Below are positions 15,199-25,117 of a stretch of DNA of 64,000 bases, piece after piece. Position numbers and translations under genes: made by a program. The notes beneath the pieces were generated by a model. The model did no database searches, was not told the DNA's origin, and saw only the letters and a list, made by a program, of their open reading frames with translations. Every line of letters starts with the position of its first letter. Within the stretch, counting starts at the first letter, position 1. The stretch lies in NCBI GenBank assembly GCA_044227925.1, contig JBGAVW010000011.1, forward strand, positions 30,987 through 94,986, in the 5' to 3' direction. The stretch comes from JADJLQ01 sp044227925 (GTDB taxonomy: Bacteria; Bacteroidota; Bacteroidia; Chitinophagales; Saprospiraceae).

Positions 15199-18105
15199 TT
15201 AATTTACCAGCATCTTCAAGCCTTTAGTATGTAATCCATCACTTATTGATATAATATAATTTCCTGCAGGCAATCCTTGCAAATCTAAAGGAAATTGATT
15301 CTTTCCGGATTTTAGATTAAAATGGTATCTACGTACTATTTTTCCATTTAGGTCCAATATCTCTGACTTAATATTGGATTGAGAGTAGCTGATTATTTCT
15401 AAGGTGGTACGTTCAGTTGCCGGATTGGGATATAACTGAATCTCAAAATCTGAATAGGGAACCTGATGACTATATACATTTTGTGGAGGAATAACCAATA
15501 CCAGGCTCTGCGTTTCTGCGATATTGGTAAGCCTTATATTATCAAAATACATGGTAGTAGAAGTGGTACTGCTATTTTGAATGATAACTCTTTTTATCTG
15601 AGTGGGATTGCCCAATTGTGCCATAGAGACTATTACCTCTACCCACCGTCTTCGTGCGGGTCTGGTAGTGACCATGGTACTGTTTCCGCTGCCATCTTGT
15701 GATTGAGTATACACGCGTATGGAATTATTTCCATTATTATACACCCAAAATCTCAATTGAGTGGAAGAGGAGGTGGTTGCTGCTGTATTTTTACTAAATC
15801 CAAGAATTCCATTGGCTCCATAATCAACACGAATTGATCGTATACCCGTTTGTACGATGTTGCTATTATTCAAATTTAGGGTTGCAGTGGTGGAAACGGT
15901 AGCCCATTCCTGATTGAGGCTTTCGTCATATATTACTTTAGTGACGAGGCTGATGCATGCCGTGGTAGTACCTGGTGCTGTATTGCTAGCTCCGGATACA
16001 TTGCCCGCTGCGTCTTTAGCTTTTACATAAAAGGTATAGCTTGTATTGCAACTGAGATTAGGCACTGTATAGGTAGTGGATGATATGGAACTATTGATTA
16101 AAATATTATTTTGATATAATTCATATCCCGTAACGGCAATATTGTCTGTAGCTGCAGACCATGAAAGCGAAATGGAATTTGCAGTCGTATTCGTGATGAT
16201 TAAATTTAATGGCACTGATGGCTTTATAGTGTCGGGAACTATGATCGTTTCGGGCATGATGCGAGCAAGGAGCATTATATATCCTGCCTGAGAATAAATC
16301 GCTGGTTCTGTTATTTCCCAGGAAATTTCTGATACAGAATTCCAATCTTTATATGCTTTTTGAGGCGGTTGATTTGCAATATTGGCAGCAGTGCCGGTAT
16401 AATTTTTATTAGGGCCCCCTGGCACATAGGCAGGTGCAGGTCCATTGGGCGAAGTAATTGCATTGTCCCAAATACTTCCATCCGTAAACCAGGTATGATA
16501 GATTTCATTTGCAGACTTTTCTGCACCATACGCGCTCATATTAGACAGCATTACCATTCCTATTGGATTTACGCCGTGCATCCAATGAAGATATTGCGCT
16601 GCAACTTCTTTATATAAACTATGACTGGAACCATTAAGATTAAACGTAACAAAATCAAGATTTTGACTACCTGCATTGGTATGTACTAAATTATGTCCCC
16701 AGTGATACTGCCCATCAGCTACATGTGATCGGTATAAGTCTGTACCTGCGTTATAGTCATTAATCGAAAACAAATAATTCATACTCGCCTTTTGGTTGCG
16801 TATATTATTAGCTACTACGGAGGATACACCGGGTATAGCTGTCAATCTCAATAATGCGAGTTGTTGTGGAATCCAGTATGGACCCCACCAGTTTATTTTA
16901 TATGGGTTTATATTGGCATAATTAGATTCTGCAAATGTTTTATACTCTGCTTTACCGGTAGATTCATACAAATATACTGCAGCTACAAAAGCTCGATCGA
17001 GTTGCTCCTGTGCATCGGCATCCGCATCTCCTGCTTTGATATCTCCATCATCACAGTTGAGTTCGAAAGCAGTAAAATTAGTGGTAGTCACCTTCGCCCG
17101 GGCCCAGGCCAACTCAGCTCTGTTTATCAAATCCAATCCATAAGCTGAAAGGGTAGATACATTTTTAAGTGTAGCCCCTGCAACAGCAAACATGGCTGCA
17201 CCCGATACTGTTGCTGAAGTACATTCTGGCAGGTAATACCTGGGGCGGGTGTCTGCACTGGGTGGATTAATTTCATTATAGTTATCTGTTCCTACTTTCA
17301 GGAAAAACCCATTAGTACCGGTAGCATCCTGCATTCGTTTGAGAAAATCAAGTTCAAATTTCACTTCATCCAATACATCCGGTATACCATTGCCGGACTC
17401 AGGAATATTGTAATTATCTTTAAACACGGTTGGGTTCATTCGATAGGCCTCAATGAGCTGTATCACTGCCGAGGTAGCGAATGTGGTGTATTTGTTTTTA
17501 TCACCGGCATCCATCCAGCCACCATGCAGATCTTTAGCTGTTGCTGTATTGCCTTTAGCAAATCGACTGGTAGCCGACCTGTCTTGCCCTACCCCCTCAA
17601 AGCAGGCACCATCTGCCCATTTTATATTGGTATAGGGTGATTGTTTTGCAAAATTTATTCGTTGGTAAAAGAAAGTACGAATAGCCTGTTTTAATACTTC
17701 TTCGTATACATTATCATTGATTTCAAATCGATACGACCCGACATTATTAGAAACATCGAAAATATAATAACTACCGGAAGCAGATACTGAAGTAAAATCA
17801 AAATACCAGCCTCTGTCACCAGATTGTGTATGGGTCTGACCTCCATTCCACGCACTTATTGTACCAGAGTATACGATCGCATCATTATCCCATCGCCTCA
17901 CCTGATACTGGTTAGTGCCAGTGCCTGGTGTGAAACTCTCTGCAGAATTATATCCCACTTGCGGGTCAGATATCACAGCAACTTTTTTAGAAGTTGGAAG
18001 ATAACCAAACTGATCTACCTTAATAAAATGAGTAGTGGATGACGGAGCGGCATTTAAAAATGATATGTAAAAAATAAATAGAGGTATTAAATGGAGCTTT
18101 TTCAT
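15199..18105 (-). CDS. GH9 cellulase-type hydrolase with Ig-like, Fn3, CBM-like and T9SS domains
   Basis: 968 residues from ATG 18105; the frame opens 10 codons earlier but the signal peptide begins here. Order: signal peptide 1-20; N-terminal Ig-like CelD_N domain about 27-130; GH9 (alpha/alpha)6 catalytic domain about 140-615 with GGWMDAGDKNKY (catalytic Asp pair), LHWMHGVNPIG and SWEITEPAIYSQAGY (probable catalytic Glu); Fn3 about 627-716; a carbohydrate-binding-like beta-sandwich about 721-862; T9SS type A sorting domain about 885-968 starting at LYPNPATERTTL. It should be a cell-surface endo/exo-beta-glucanase on cellulose or related beta-1,4-glucans. It appears to be a single transcription unit. 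Confidence 0.92.
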   Translation of the reverse strand: MKKLHLIPLFIFYISFLNAAPSSTTHFIKVDQFGYLPTSKKVAVISDPQVGYNSAESFTPGTGTNQYQVRRWDNDAIVYSGTISAWNGGQTHTQSGDRGWYFDFTSVSASGSYYIFDVSNNVGSYRFEINDNVYEEVLKQAIRTFFYQRINFAKQSPYTNIKWADGACFEGVGQDRSATSRFAKGNTATAKDLHGGWMDAGDKNKYTTFATSAVIQLIEAYRMNPTVFKDNYNIPESGNGIPDVLDEVKFELDFLKRMQDATGTNGFFLKVGTDNYNEINPPSADTRPRYYLPECTSATVSGAAMFAVAGATLKNVSTLSAYGLDLINRAELAWARAKVTTTNFTAFELNCDDGDIKAGDADADAQEQLDRAFVAAVYLYESTGKAEYKTFAESNYANINPYKINWWGPYWIPQQLALLRLTAIPGVSSVVANNIRNQKASMNYLFSINDYNAGTDLYRSHVADGQYHWGHNLVHTNAGSQNLDFVTFNLNGSSHSLYKEVAAQYLHWMHGVNPIGMVMLSNMSAYGAEKSANEIYHTWFTDGSIWDNAITSPNGPAPAYVPGGPNKNYTGTAANIANQPPQKAYKDWNSVSEISWEITEPAIYSQAGYIMLLARIMPETIIVPDTIKPSVPLNLIITNTTANSISLSWSAATDNIAVTGYELYQNNILINSSISSTTYTVPNLSCNTSYTFYVKAKDAAGNVSGASNTAPGTTTACISLVTKVIYDESLNQEWATVSTTATLNLNNSNIVQTGIRSIRVDYGANGILGFSKNTAATTSSSTQLRFWVYNNGNNSIRVYTQSQDGSGNSTMVTTRPARRRWVEVIVSMAQLGNPTQIKRVIIQNSSTTSTTMYFDNIRLTNIAETQSLVLVIPPQNVYSHQVPYSDFEIQLYPNPATERTTLEIISYSQSNIKSEILDLNGKIVRRYHFNLKSGKNQFPLDLQGLPAGNYIISISDGLHTKGLKMLVN

Positions 18106-18311
18106 GATAATTCTGGGATTTTTCACTAAAAACATATAGAAACGTTAACGAAAAATATAGAGTATAAATTGTATAGATCAATGTATTATTATTTCTTAAT
18201 TAGAGAAAGATAGAAAATATAATTTGATACGATTGCCCTAAAGTGGATCATTTGAAGTATTAAAATTACCGGCATCCAAACCATTTAGAGGTTTGAATCG
18301 TTTACCTTAAT

Positions 18312-18656
18312 ATGATGTCCAGATTGTTTATAGTATTGATGATATTTATGTCGTGTACGAAAAATAGCGATGATACCATCGCTTGTTTTACCATTACCGA
18401 AAGACAGTGTGCTTCAGATCCATATCAGTCTTATTCCAAACCTGCTGACCCGGATAAGAAAAATGCTATCTTAGAATACCTTCAGGTAAATGGAATTAAA
18501 AACGTAAAAATTGCTATTAATCCTCCTTATACCGGTGCAGTGTGCCTGGCTTGTTCTTGCCCATCGGGCATCAGCTATTCTTTGCAACTGGCTGTTAGCG
18601 ATACCACCAAACTTAAAACAATAGGATTATTGCTGACCGGAGTCTCATGCAATTAA
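18312..18656 (+). CDS. small cysteine-rich lipoprotein, unknown function
   Basis: 114 residues. The signal peptide ends in a lipobox-like IFMSC, so it is probably a lipoprotein. The mature part has about seven further cysteines, including the cluster CLACSC, which suggests disulfides or metal binding. No family was recognised. ATG ATG at 18312/18315 give two equivalent starts. A 6-bp hairpin (CAAACC/GGTTTG, 18277-18295) lies just upstream. Confidence 0.6.
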   Translation: MMSRLFIVLMIFMSCTKNSDDTIACFTITERQCASDPYQSYSKPADPDKKNAILEYLQVNGIKNVKIAINPPYTGAVCLACSCPSGISYSLQLAVSDTTKLKTIGLLLTGVSCN

Positions 18657-18696
18657 ATGTAAAACGAATCGGTACTCATAAACTCAGCTCGTAGAA

Positions 18697-19170
18697 TTAA
18701 GTGTTTTTTAGCCCCTCCAATACATCCTGTGCTATTACACAAAAAGATGCATTTTTTAGAGTCAATTCTTTTCTTTTTAAAAACACATCTTCATCTACGT
18801 ATGGAAAACGGTGACAGTCCGATGGCCTCACCTCGTATATACTGCATGTATTATCGGCCAGTAAAAATGTACAAGGATGTTGGTTGAGCACATAATCACC
18901 ATCTTCATCGCGGTGCAAATGTGCATTCAACAGATCTGTTTCCTTCATGCCCAGGTATTTACTGATTCTTTTTATATCCGGGGCTTTAAATCGGGGGCTA
19001 AAATTTTTACAACATGCCGCACATTCCAGGCAATTGTGTTTCCTATACGCTTTGTCGGCAAGATCACCTAGTATGGGAATTGCTTTTTTAATATTCACCT
19101 GATCCAACGTTTTTTTATAGGTCGATTTATTTTTCTCGTACTTATCTTTTACTTTAGAAAGATCTATCAT
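18697..19170 (-). CDS. YkgJ family cysteine-cluster (Zn/Fe-chelating) protein
   Basis: 157 residues, cytoplasmic. The family signature is present: HNCLECAACCKNF, later HPCTFLLADNTCSIYEVRPSDCHRFPY, together eight or so conserved cysteines. YkgJ-type proteins bind zinc or an iron-sulfur cluster and have poorly known roles. It is convergent with the small lipoprotein gene and divergent from GH127. Confidence 0.88.
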   Translation of the reverse strand: MIDLSKVKDKYEKNKSTYKKTLDQVNIKKAIPILGDLADKAYRKHNCLECAACCKNFSPRFKAPDIKRISKYLGMKETDLLNAHLHRDEDGDYVLNQHPCTFLLADNTCSIYEVRPSDCHRFPYVDEDVFLKRKELTLKNASFCVIAQDVLEGLKNT

Positions 19171-19301
19171 TATTCTGATTTTATTTATTGACTATAAATT
19201 TGAATTCTTGGGTAATTATCAAATTGCAGTATTTAATACAATCAGCATTTTGTAATCCTTGTCCCACATAAATCTAATTTACTATTTTAGAATCGATTTA
19301 T

Positions 19302-19309
19302 TACTTTTA
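19302..19309 (+). promoter_or_regulatory. -7-like box TACTTTTA for GH127
   Basis: TAnnTTTA ends 4 nt before ATG 19314. The octamer is identical to the one at 14586-14593. Confidence 0.35.
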
Positions 19310-19313
19310 ATGT

Positions 19314-21683
19314 ATGATCAGATTTAAAATACTTTTTAGTTTTATATTGTTATTTATATCCGGCTTCTTATGGTCACAATCTTATATTCCGGAAAGAAAA
19401 AACACTAAAATCAAAGTTGATCCAAAAGTAAACATCAGGGCATTTGCATTCAATCTCAGAGATGTCAGATTATTACCCGGAAGTCCATTTAAAAATGCCA
19501 TGGACAAAGATGCTGCTTATCTTTTATCTATTGATGAAAAAAGATTGCTTCATCGTTTTTACCTTCATGCCGGTCTGCCAGCTCAGGGTGAGATCTATGG
19601 GGGGTGGGAAAAGGAAGGATTATCGGGTCATACATTGGGTCATTATCTTTCTGCTTGCGCTATGATGTATGCCTCTACTGACAATAAAAAGTTTAAAAAC
19701 AAAATAGATATCGCTATCCATGAATTGGCGAAATGTCAGGATGCCAGAAAAACGGGATACATTGGAGCTATCCCAAATGAAGACTCGATATTTTATAAAG
19801 TATCAAAAGGCATAATTAAAAGTAGTGGGTTTGATTTAAATGGTGGCTGGAGCCCATGGTATACCGTACACAAAGTAATGGCTGGATTATTGGATGCCTA
19901 CCTCTATGCTGATAATAAAAAAGCATTGACCATTCTATCCCGCATGGCAGATTGGACAGGTGAGATATTAAAAAACCTGGATGCAAGTCAATTGCAAGCT
20001 ATGCTCAAATGCGAATACGGAGGCATGAATGATTTGCTGGCCAATCTCTATTCCGTCACCGGAAATAAAAAATACCTCGATTTGTCTTATAAATTTTACG
20101 ATGATTTTGTAATGGTACCTCTTTCAAAAAAGACAGATCCTTTACCTGGAAAACACTCTAATACCAATGTGCCAAAAGCTATTGGTAGTGCGAGACAGTA
20201 CGAACTCACTGGAAACGAATCTGACAAAACTATAGCCTCGTTTTTCTGGGAGACTATGGTATATCATCACAGTTATGTAATTGGCGGCAATAGTAATTAT
20301 GAATACTGCGGTGATGCTGATAAACTGAATGACCGGCTGAGTGATAATACATGCGAAACATGCAATACGTACAATATGCTAAAACTTACACGGCATCTCA
20401 ATGCTTGGAATCCTTCTTCTACTTACATCGATTATTACGAAAGAGCACTATACAATCATATATTAGCATCCCAAAACCCCGAAAATGGCATGATGTGCTA
20501 TTTCGTGCCACTGAGAATGGGTACACAAAAAACATTTAGCGATGAATACAACACATTTACCTGCTGCGTTGGCAGTGGTATGGAAAATCATGCAAAATAT
20601 ACTGAGGGAATTTATAGTGAAGGGGCTGATGGCAGCTTGTATATAAACCTATTTATTCCATCTGTACTTAACTGGAAATCCAAAAAGCTAAATATAATAC
20701 AAGAAACCAGTTACCCTGAATCCGATAAAATTAATTTTATCTTTCAATCCTCAAAACCAAAAACAGTAACCATACACATCAGGAAGCCCTGGTGGGCCAG
20801 GAATGGTTATTCATTAAAAATCAATAATGCTATATTTAATCAGGCAACCGAAGCCAATGGGTTTATAACAATACAAAAAAAATGGAACGAAGGTGATAAG
20901 CTGGAACTTACATTACCAATGAGTATATATTCTGAAAGCATGCCCGACAATAAAGATCGCATTTCCTTTTTATATGGCCCCATTGTGTTGGCTGGGCAAT
21001 TGGGAGACACTATGCCCAATCCAGTCTACGGTGTACCCGTGCTGCTTACTGAAAATAAAAACATAACTGAATGGTTGCATCCGGCAGCCAATGAACCCCT
21101 CTCATTTGAAATGAAAGACATAGGTAAACCATTTGATGTAAAACTAAAACCCTTTTATAAAACATATAAAGAATACTATAGTGTATACTGGGATTATTTT
21201 ACCAGCCAGCAATGGCAAGCAAGGCAAGAGGAATATGAAAATGAAAAAAGAATACAAAATGAGATTGAACAAAAGACAATTGACTATTTCAGAATAGGTG
21301 AAATGCAGCCCGAAAGAGACCATAAGCTGGTGGCTAGTGAACGATCCTATGTTAGCGACGCGCTGGGCATTAATGGCAGGGAAGCCCGGGCCAATCACTA
21401 TTTTGCTTTTGAAATGAAAGTAGACGCTGATTTACCATCCGGCAACAGCCTATTGCTTACTTATATTGGAGATGACAAGGATAGAAAATTTGATATCAAA
21501 GTCAATGATCGGGTCATTGCATATGAGGAGTGGAATGGTGGTATTACCGGCAAGTTTTATAATAAAACCTATGCCATACCTGCTGACATCATAAAAAATA
21601 ATAAAACAATCACCGTACGCATAGAAGCTAACTATGGAAAGACAGCGGGAAGGATCTTTGGGGTGCGGACGGTCAGGAATTAG
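19314..21683 (+). CDS. GH127 beta-L-arabinofuranosidase-like hydrolase
   Basis: 789 residues with a signal peptide (ending GFLWSQ). The GH127/DUF1680 (alpha/alpha)6 barrel shows WYTVHKVMAGLLDAY, CEYGGMNDLLANLY (Zn-site Glu region), CETCNTYNMLKLT with a Cys pair, YYERALYNHILASQNP and TFTCCVGSGMENHAKY, where the last Cys pair includes the unusual cysteine nucleophile of this family. A C-terminal beta-domain follows from about residue 600. Family members cleave beta-L-arabinofuranose residues from plant glycoproteins and pectic chains. The protein should be periplasmic or secreted; no T9SS domain is present. Confidence 0.88.
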   Translation: MIRFKILFSFILLFISGFLWSQSYIPERKNTKIKVDPKVNIRAFAFNLRDVRLLPGSPFKNAMDKDAAYLLSIDEKRLLHRFYLHAGLPAQGEIYGGWEKEGLSGHTLGHYLSACAMMYASTDNKKFKNKIDIAIHELAKCQDARKTGYIGAIPNEDSIFYKVSKGIIKSSGFDLNGGWSPWYTVHKVMAGLLDAYLYADNKKALTILSRMADWTGEILKNLDASQLQAMLKCEYGGMNDLLANLYSVTGNKKYLDLSYKFYDDFVMVPLSKKTDPLPGKHSNTNVPKAIGSARQYELTGNESDKTIASFFWETMVYHHSYVIGGNSNYEYCGDADKLNDRLSDNTCETCNTYNMLKLTRHLNAWNPSSTYIDYYERALYNHILASQNPENGMMCYFVPLRMGTQKTFSDEYNTFTCCVGSGMENHAKYTEGIYSEGADGSLYINLFIPSVLNWKSKKLNIIQETSYPESDKINFIFQSSKPKTVTIHIRKPWWARNGYSLKINNAIFNQATEANGFITIQKKWNEGDKLELTLPMSIYSESMPDNKDRISFLYGPIVLAGQLGDTMPNPVYGVPVLLTENKNITEWLHPAANEPLSFEMKDIGKPFDVKLKPFYKTYKEYYSVYWDYFTSQQWQARQEEYENEKRIQNEIEQKTIDYFRIGEMQPERDHKLVASERSYVSDALGINGREARANHYFAFEMKVDADLPSGNSLLLTYIGDDKDRKFDIKVNDRVIAYEEWNGGITGKFYNKTYAIPADIIKNNKTITVRIEANYGKTAGRIFGVRTVRN

Positions 21684-21708
21684 GTATCCTGTTTTTGCAA
21701 GGGATACC
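21683..21708. terminator. hairpin at the GH127/radical-SAM convergent ends
   Basis: GGTATCC (21683-21689) pairs perfectly with GGATACC (21702-21708), plus one G-U pair. It begins at the last base of the GH127 stop codon. No U-run follows, so it may be a transcript-end stabilising hairpin rather than a classical terminator. Confidence 0.4.
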
Positions 21709-21785
21709 ATCTGCGGGTCCAGGTATTCCGCATTGATATATTTAGTAGTTTGTCTTGAATAGTAATGATATTTCCCTAAACCGAG

Positions 21786-23081
21786 CTAATGTGCAAAATC
21801 TTGCTCGTAATTTACCATCCTTTCCCTGGGGGGGTTAAAATATCCAAACTTCAGATTGGGATATCTTTCTCTAAGCATTTTCATCATATTTAATATACCA
21901 AGGGTATTATCATCGGGTGGTATATTCAATTTGGCCAGATAAAAATCAGGATCAATATTAAAATTACGCCATTGGATCATAGACAGGTCCGTATACTCTA
22001 TCAGATCGCATAAAGCCCGGTATTCTGCTTCGGTATCGGTAACGCCCGGAAATACAAAATAATTGATGGAAGCCCAGCCACCATATTCGCGTACTATTTT
22101 AGCACTTTCAATGATGTCCTTAAACTCATAATTATTGGGCAGGTAATAGTTGGTGTACAAAGATGGCTGTGCTGAATTCATAGATACCCGTATACTATTA
22201 AGGCCGGCTTCACACAATGCCCGTACTGCTGCTGGTTTTGATCCATTGGTATTGATATTGATCGATCCTCTATCTGTAAATTTCCTGATTTTAATGATGG
22301 CTTCGCGTATCGTTTCCCACATGAGTAGCGGTTCACCTTCGCAGCCCTGACCAAAGCTTACTATTGGATAGGCAGCAGACTCCAGATGTGGTACGGTATA
22401 TTCTACTACTTCATCCGCCGTGGGTTTAAATGCAAGTCGATCATGCGATGCCTGGAATACTTCAGACTCAGGTATATAGGAGATGCAGCCCAGGCAGTTT
22501 GCATTGCAAGCCGGTGATATAGGTATCGGGCATTCCCAACGGCCGAGAAAATAATTGCGTGCTGCCGGACAGCAGTATCTTTCGGTACAATTTTCGGCCA
22601 GATGTTTTACCAGGCGATTATTGGGATAGGATTTGGTAAGAGTTTCTACTCCTTGTTTTATTTTTTCCTCATCATATCCTTTGGCTTCTTGTCTGATATC
22701 TTGCTCTATCCTTGTTGCTGTGACATAGATTTTACCAGCATGCCATCCTACTGCACTATAACAATATAATGGCAGCGGTGTAGCTTCAGGTAAAGTAACA
22801 TAAGGTGATAATCTTAATACAGTATATGCCGGAGGTACAAAGGCAGACACTGCACGACCTTTTTCACATACGCGCATCTCACCTGTTTTTACATCTATGC
22901 CTATTCCCTGACGATCGGGTAATGTGTACAACTGGCCACCTAATGGCAACTCTATCCATTCTTCATCAGGAACCGGCACTGCATCCCAGCCGGATCTGCC
23001 GATAGCATATAAAGACTTATCCTCAAATGTATTGCCTGCGGCATCAGCATAAAGGAGATATGGAGGTTTCTTTAGTATCAA
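21786..23081 (-). CDS. radical SAM protein with cysteine-rich N-terminal domain
   Basis: 431 residues. The radical SAM cluster is SPACNANCLGCIS (C-x3-C-x2-C) near residue 190, followed by a TIM-barrel with YPIVSFGQGCEGEPLL and GSININTNGSKP, as in AdoMet radical enzymes. Directly ahead lies a second cysteine group (CTERYCCPAARNYFLGRWEC), which could hold another Fe-S cluster. The first ~160 residues are a beta-rich domain I do not recognise. The product of catalysis is unknown. The start is TTG 23081: no ATG occurs before about residue 70, and a perfect promoter box stands 7 nt upstream. Confidence 0.8.
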   Translation of the reverse strand: MILKKPPYLLYADAAGNTFEDKSLYAIGRSGWDAVPVPDEEWIELPLGGQLYTLPDRQGIGIDVKTGEMRVCEKGRAVSAFVPPAYTVLRLSPYVTLPEATPLPLYCYSAVGWHAGKIYVTATRIEQDIRQEAKGYDEEKIKQGVETLTKSYPNNRLVKHLAENCTERYCCPAARNYFLGRWECPIPISPACNANCLGCISYIPESEVFQASHDRLAFKPTADEVVEYTVPHLESAAYPIVSFGQGCEGEPLLMWETIREAIIKIRKFTDRGSININTNGSKPAAVRALCEAGLNSIRVSMNSAQPSLYTNYYLPNNYEFKDIIESAKIVREYGGWASINYFVFPGVTDTEAEYRALCDLIEYTDLSMIQWRNFNIDPDFYLAKLNIPPDDNTLGILNMMKMLRERYPNLKFGYFNPPRERMVNYEQDFAH

Positions 23082-23088
23082 AGTGGTG

Positions 23089-23096
23089 CAAAGGTA
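23089..23096 (-). promoter_or_regulatory. -7 box TACCTTTG for the radical SAM gene
   Basis: An exact TAnnTTTG match on the minus strand, 7 nt before TTG 23081. It suggests independent transcription of the radical SAM gene although it lies behind kynU. Confidence 0.5.
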
Positions 23097-23139
23097 GGGA
23101 ATTGGAGGATGATGTTGAAAGTTGAATTATTCCTGTCTT

Positions 23140-24414
23140 TTATTTTGTTTCATTTGAAAAATTGGTCTTACTCTCATACTCTTTATTTTCCATTATCTCT
23201 TTCATCCGGATCACACAAGTCCACAAATCCATATAACTTGTATATAAAGCAGCTATACCCAATCGTATATTATTTGGTGGCCTGAAATCCGGTATAATTG
23301 GTTTTGAAACACCCCTAGGTTCGATCATGGCCTGGTATATTCGATGTGCTTCGTGATGTTGAATTGAAATATGAGATCCTCGTTGGTCACTGTTTAATGG
23401 ACTGGAAATAGTAAAACCATACGGTATCAAGACTTCCTTTATCATATCGATAAAAAAGTTAGTTTGGTTCACACTCTTTTGTCTAATGGCATCTATACCG
23501 GCTTCCAGCAAAATATCTACTCCAACTTCTACAGGTGCCAGAGAAAGTATAGATGGCGTACCCGTGGCAAACTTTTGTATACCATCCGATGCCTGGTATT
23601 TGTTATCAAAATCAAATGGTCGCTGATGACCAAACCAGGCCCAGATGATATTACTCAATCTTGATTGCAACTCTTTTCTAACATATAAAAATGCAGGAGA
23701 GCCCGGGCCACCGTTTAGATATTTATACGTACAACCAATGGCGAGATCGGTACCCCATTCGTTTAATTTTATTGGAACAGCACCTGTTGCATGACTCAGA
23801 TCCCAAAGCGTAAGTGCATTGTGTTTACGGGCTTTTTCATTTATTGCTTTCATATTGTACATGAATGCCGATTTGAATAATACATGACTCAGGCATAGTA
23901 AAGCAGTATGTGTATTTATAGCATTATGTATTTCAATTTCATTTATGCTGATCTGATCTTTGCTTTTTATTATTTTGATTTTATGATTGGGGAATGGATT
24001 TGCAACTAACCCTTGTAAAATATATAAGTCTGTAGGGAAATTTAAATCATCGGTAATGATTTCAGTTTTATTCTTATTGTAGTAAAGAGCTGCATAGGCA
24101 AGTTTAAATAGATTGATGGAGGTGGAATCACCTATAAAAATTTCATCCGGTTGTGCCCCTACCAATCTGGCAATTTTCGCTGCAATGCGCTGAGGCAGAC
24201 CCATCCAATTTTCATTCCACGAAAGAATGAGCCGGTCACCCCATTGATGGTGTACTATGTCGTGAATAAGGTCAACCGATTTGAGTGGCAACTTGCCGAG
24301 AGAATTACCGTCAAGGTAAATAGATTCCGATTTAGAAAAATACTTACCGTACCGTGAGAGTTCATCACCGGCATCGAATCCTTCTGCTATTTTTTTATAT
24401 TGTTCCGGTTCCAT
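23140..24414 (-). CDS. kynU: Kynureninase
   Basis: 424 residues. Kynureninase is a PLP enzyme cleaving kynurenine (or 3-hydroxykynurenine) to anthranilate (or 3-hydroxyanthranilate) and alanine. Family segments: YLDGNSLGKLP, WGDRLILSWNENWMGLP, FIGDSTSINLFKL, LWDLSHATGAVP and the PLP-lysine block GCTYKYLNGGPGSPAF. The length is normal. No other tryptophan-to-NAD genes are in the window. It starts 3 bp after the SGNH hydrolase stop, so the two are an operon. Confidence 0.95.
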   Translation of the reverse strand: MEPEQYKKIAEGFDAGDELSRYGKYFSKSESIYLDGNSLGKLPLKSVDLIHDIVHHQWGDRLILSWNENWMGLPQRIAAKIARLVGAQPDEIFIGDSTSINLFKLAYAALYYNKNKTEIITDDLNFPTDLYILQGLVANPFPNHKIKIIKSKDQISINEIEIHNAINTHTALLCLSHVLFKSAFMYNMKAINEKARKHNALTLWDLSHATGAVPIKLNEWGTDLAIGCTYKYLNGGPGSPAFLYVRKELQSRLSNIIWAWFGHQRPFDFDNKYQASDGIQKFATGTPSILSLAPVEVGVDILLEAGIDAIRQKSVNQTNFFIDMIKEVLIPYGFTISSPLNSDQRGSHISIQHHEAHRIYQAMIEPRGVSKPIIPDFRPPNNIRLGIAALYTSYMDLWTCVIRMKEIMENKEYESKTNFSNETK

Positions 24415-24417
24415 CCT

Positions 24418-25083
24418 CTACTTTTTTGGTAGTTCACGTATGATATGATCTACCCAATTTGCATACATTTTAGCTGAAGGATGCAGGCCGTCATTTGCTA
24501 TCAGGTCCGGGTCTTTATCCGCCAATCGGGAATCCGGAGTAATATCAATATACAATATCCCCATTTTTATACATACTTCTTTATTCACCTTGTTGAAAAG
24601 GTTTATGTTTTGAGAAATATTCTGCTTAGGTGATTTTTTACCAAATGGAGTCATGCCCCAATCGGGTATGGATACTACAAATACATTTTTTACATTATTA
24701 CGGGCAAATTTTACTGCCCTGCTTACCAATTCGGTAAATTCCCTTCGATACACTTCCACATCCCTGCCCCTGTATTGATTATTAACACCGATGAGTAACG
24801 ACACCATATCAAATGTCTGATCCTCTATATGCTCTTGTACTATTGCTGCCATTAATTCATCTGTAGTCCAGCCTGTCTTAGCAATAATTTTAGGATTGGA
24901 AATGGAATATCCTGCCTCATTCAACCGTCGGACCAGCTGTATGGGAAAGCGATCCTCTTCTGCAACACTTTCACCTATGGTATAGCTATCGCCTAAAGCA
25001 AGATAGGTATGTACGGATGTAGTATTGATTTGTGCATGCATCATGGTATGACTGAGTGAAATTATAATCAGAATGTACTTCAT
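24418..25083 (-). CDS. SGNH/GDSL hydrolase, exported
   Basis: 221 residues with a signal peptide (ending MMHAQ). The SGNH blocks are YLALGDSYTIGE (nucleophile Ser), a Gly-containing block II around TGWTTDEL, LLIGVNNQYRG (Asn) and NDGLHPSAKMY (Asp-His). It should be an esterase or lipase-like hydrolase in the periplasm; the substrate is unknown. Cotranscribed with kynU. A TATTTTTC near-match to the promoter box lies about 11 nt upstream of the ATG. Confidence 0.87.
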   Translation of the reverse strand: MKYILIIISLSHTMMHAQINTTSVHTYLALGDSYTIGESVAEEDRFPIQLVRRLNEAGYSISNPKIIAKTGWTTDELMAAIVQEHIEDQTFDMVSLLIGVNNQYRGRDVEVYRREFTELVSRAVKFARNNVKNVFVVSIPDWGMTPFGKKSPKQNISQNINLFNKVNKEVCIKMGILYIDITPDSRLADKDPDLIANDGLHPSAKMYANWVDHIIRELPKK

Positions 25084-25117
25084 TTCGTAATAAGGAAAAA
25101 TACGATAAAAAAATAAT

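Noticed and set aside
18277..18303. tRNA T-arm-like sequence (GGTTTGAATCG)
   Set aside because: No acceptor stem, D-arm or anticodon arm can be built around it; it is a simple 6-bp hairpin.
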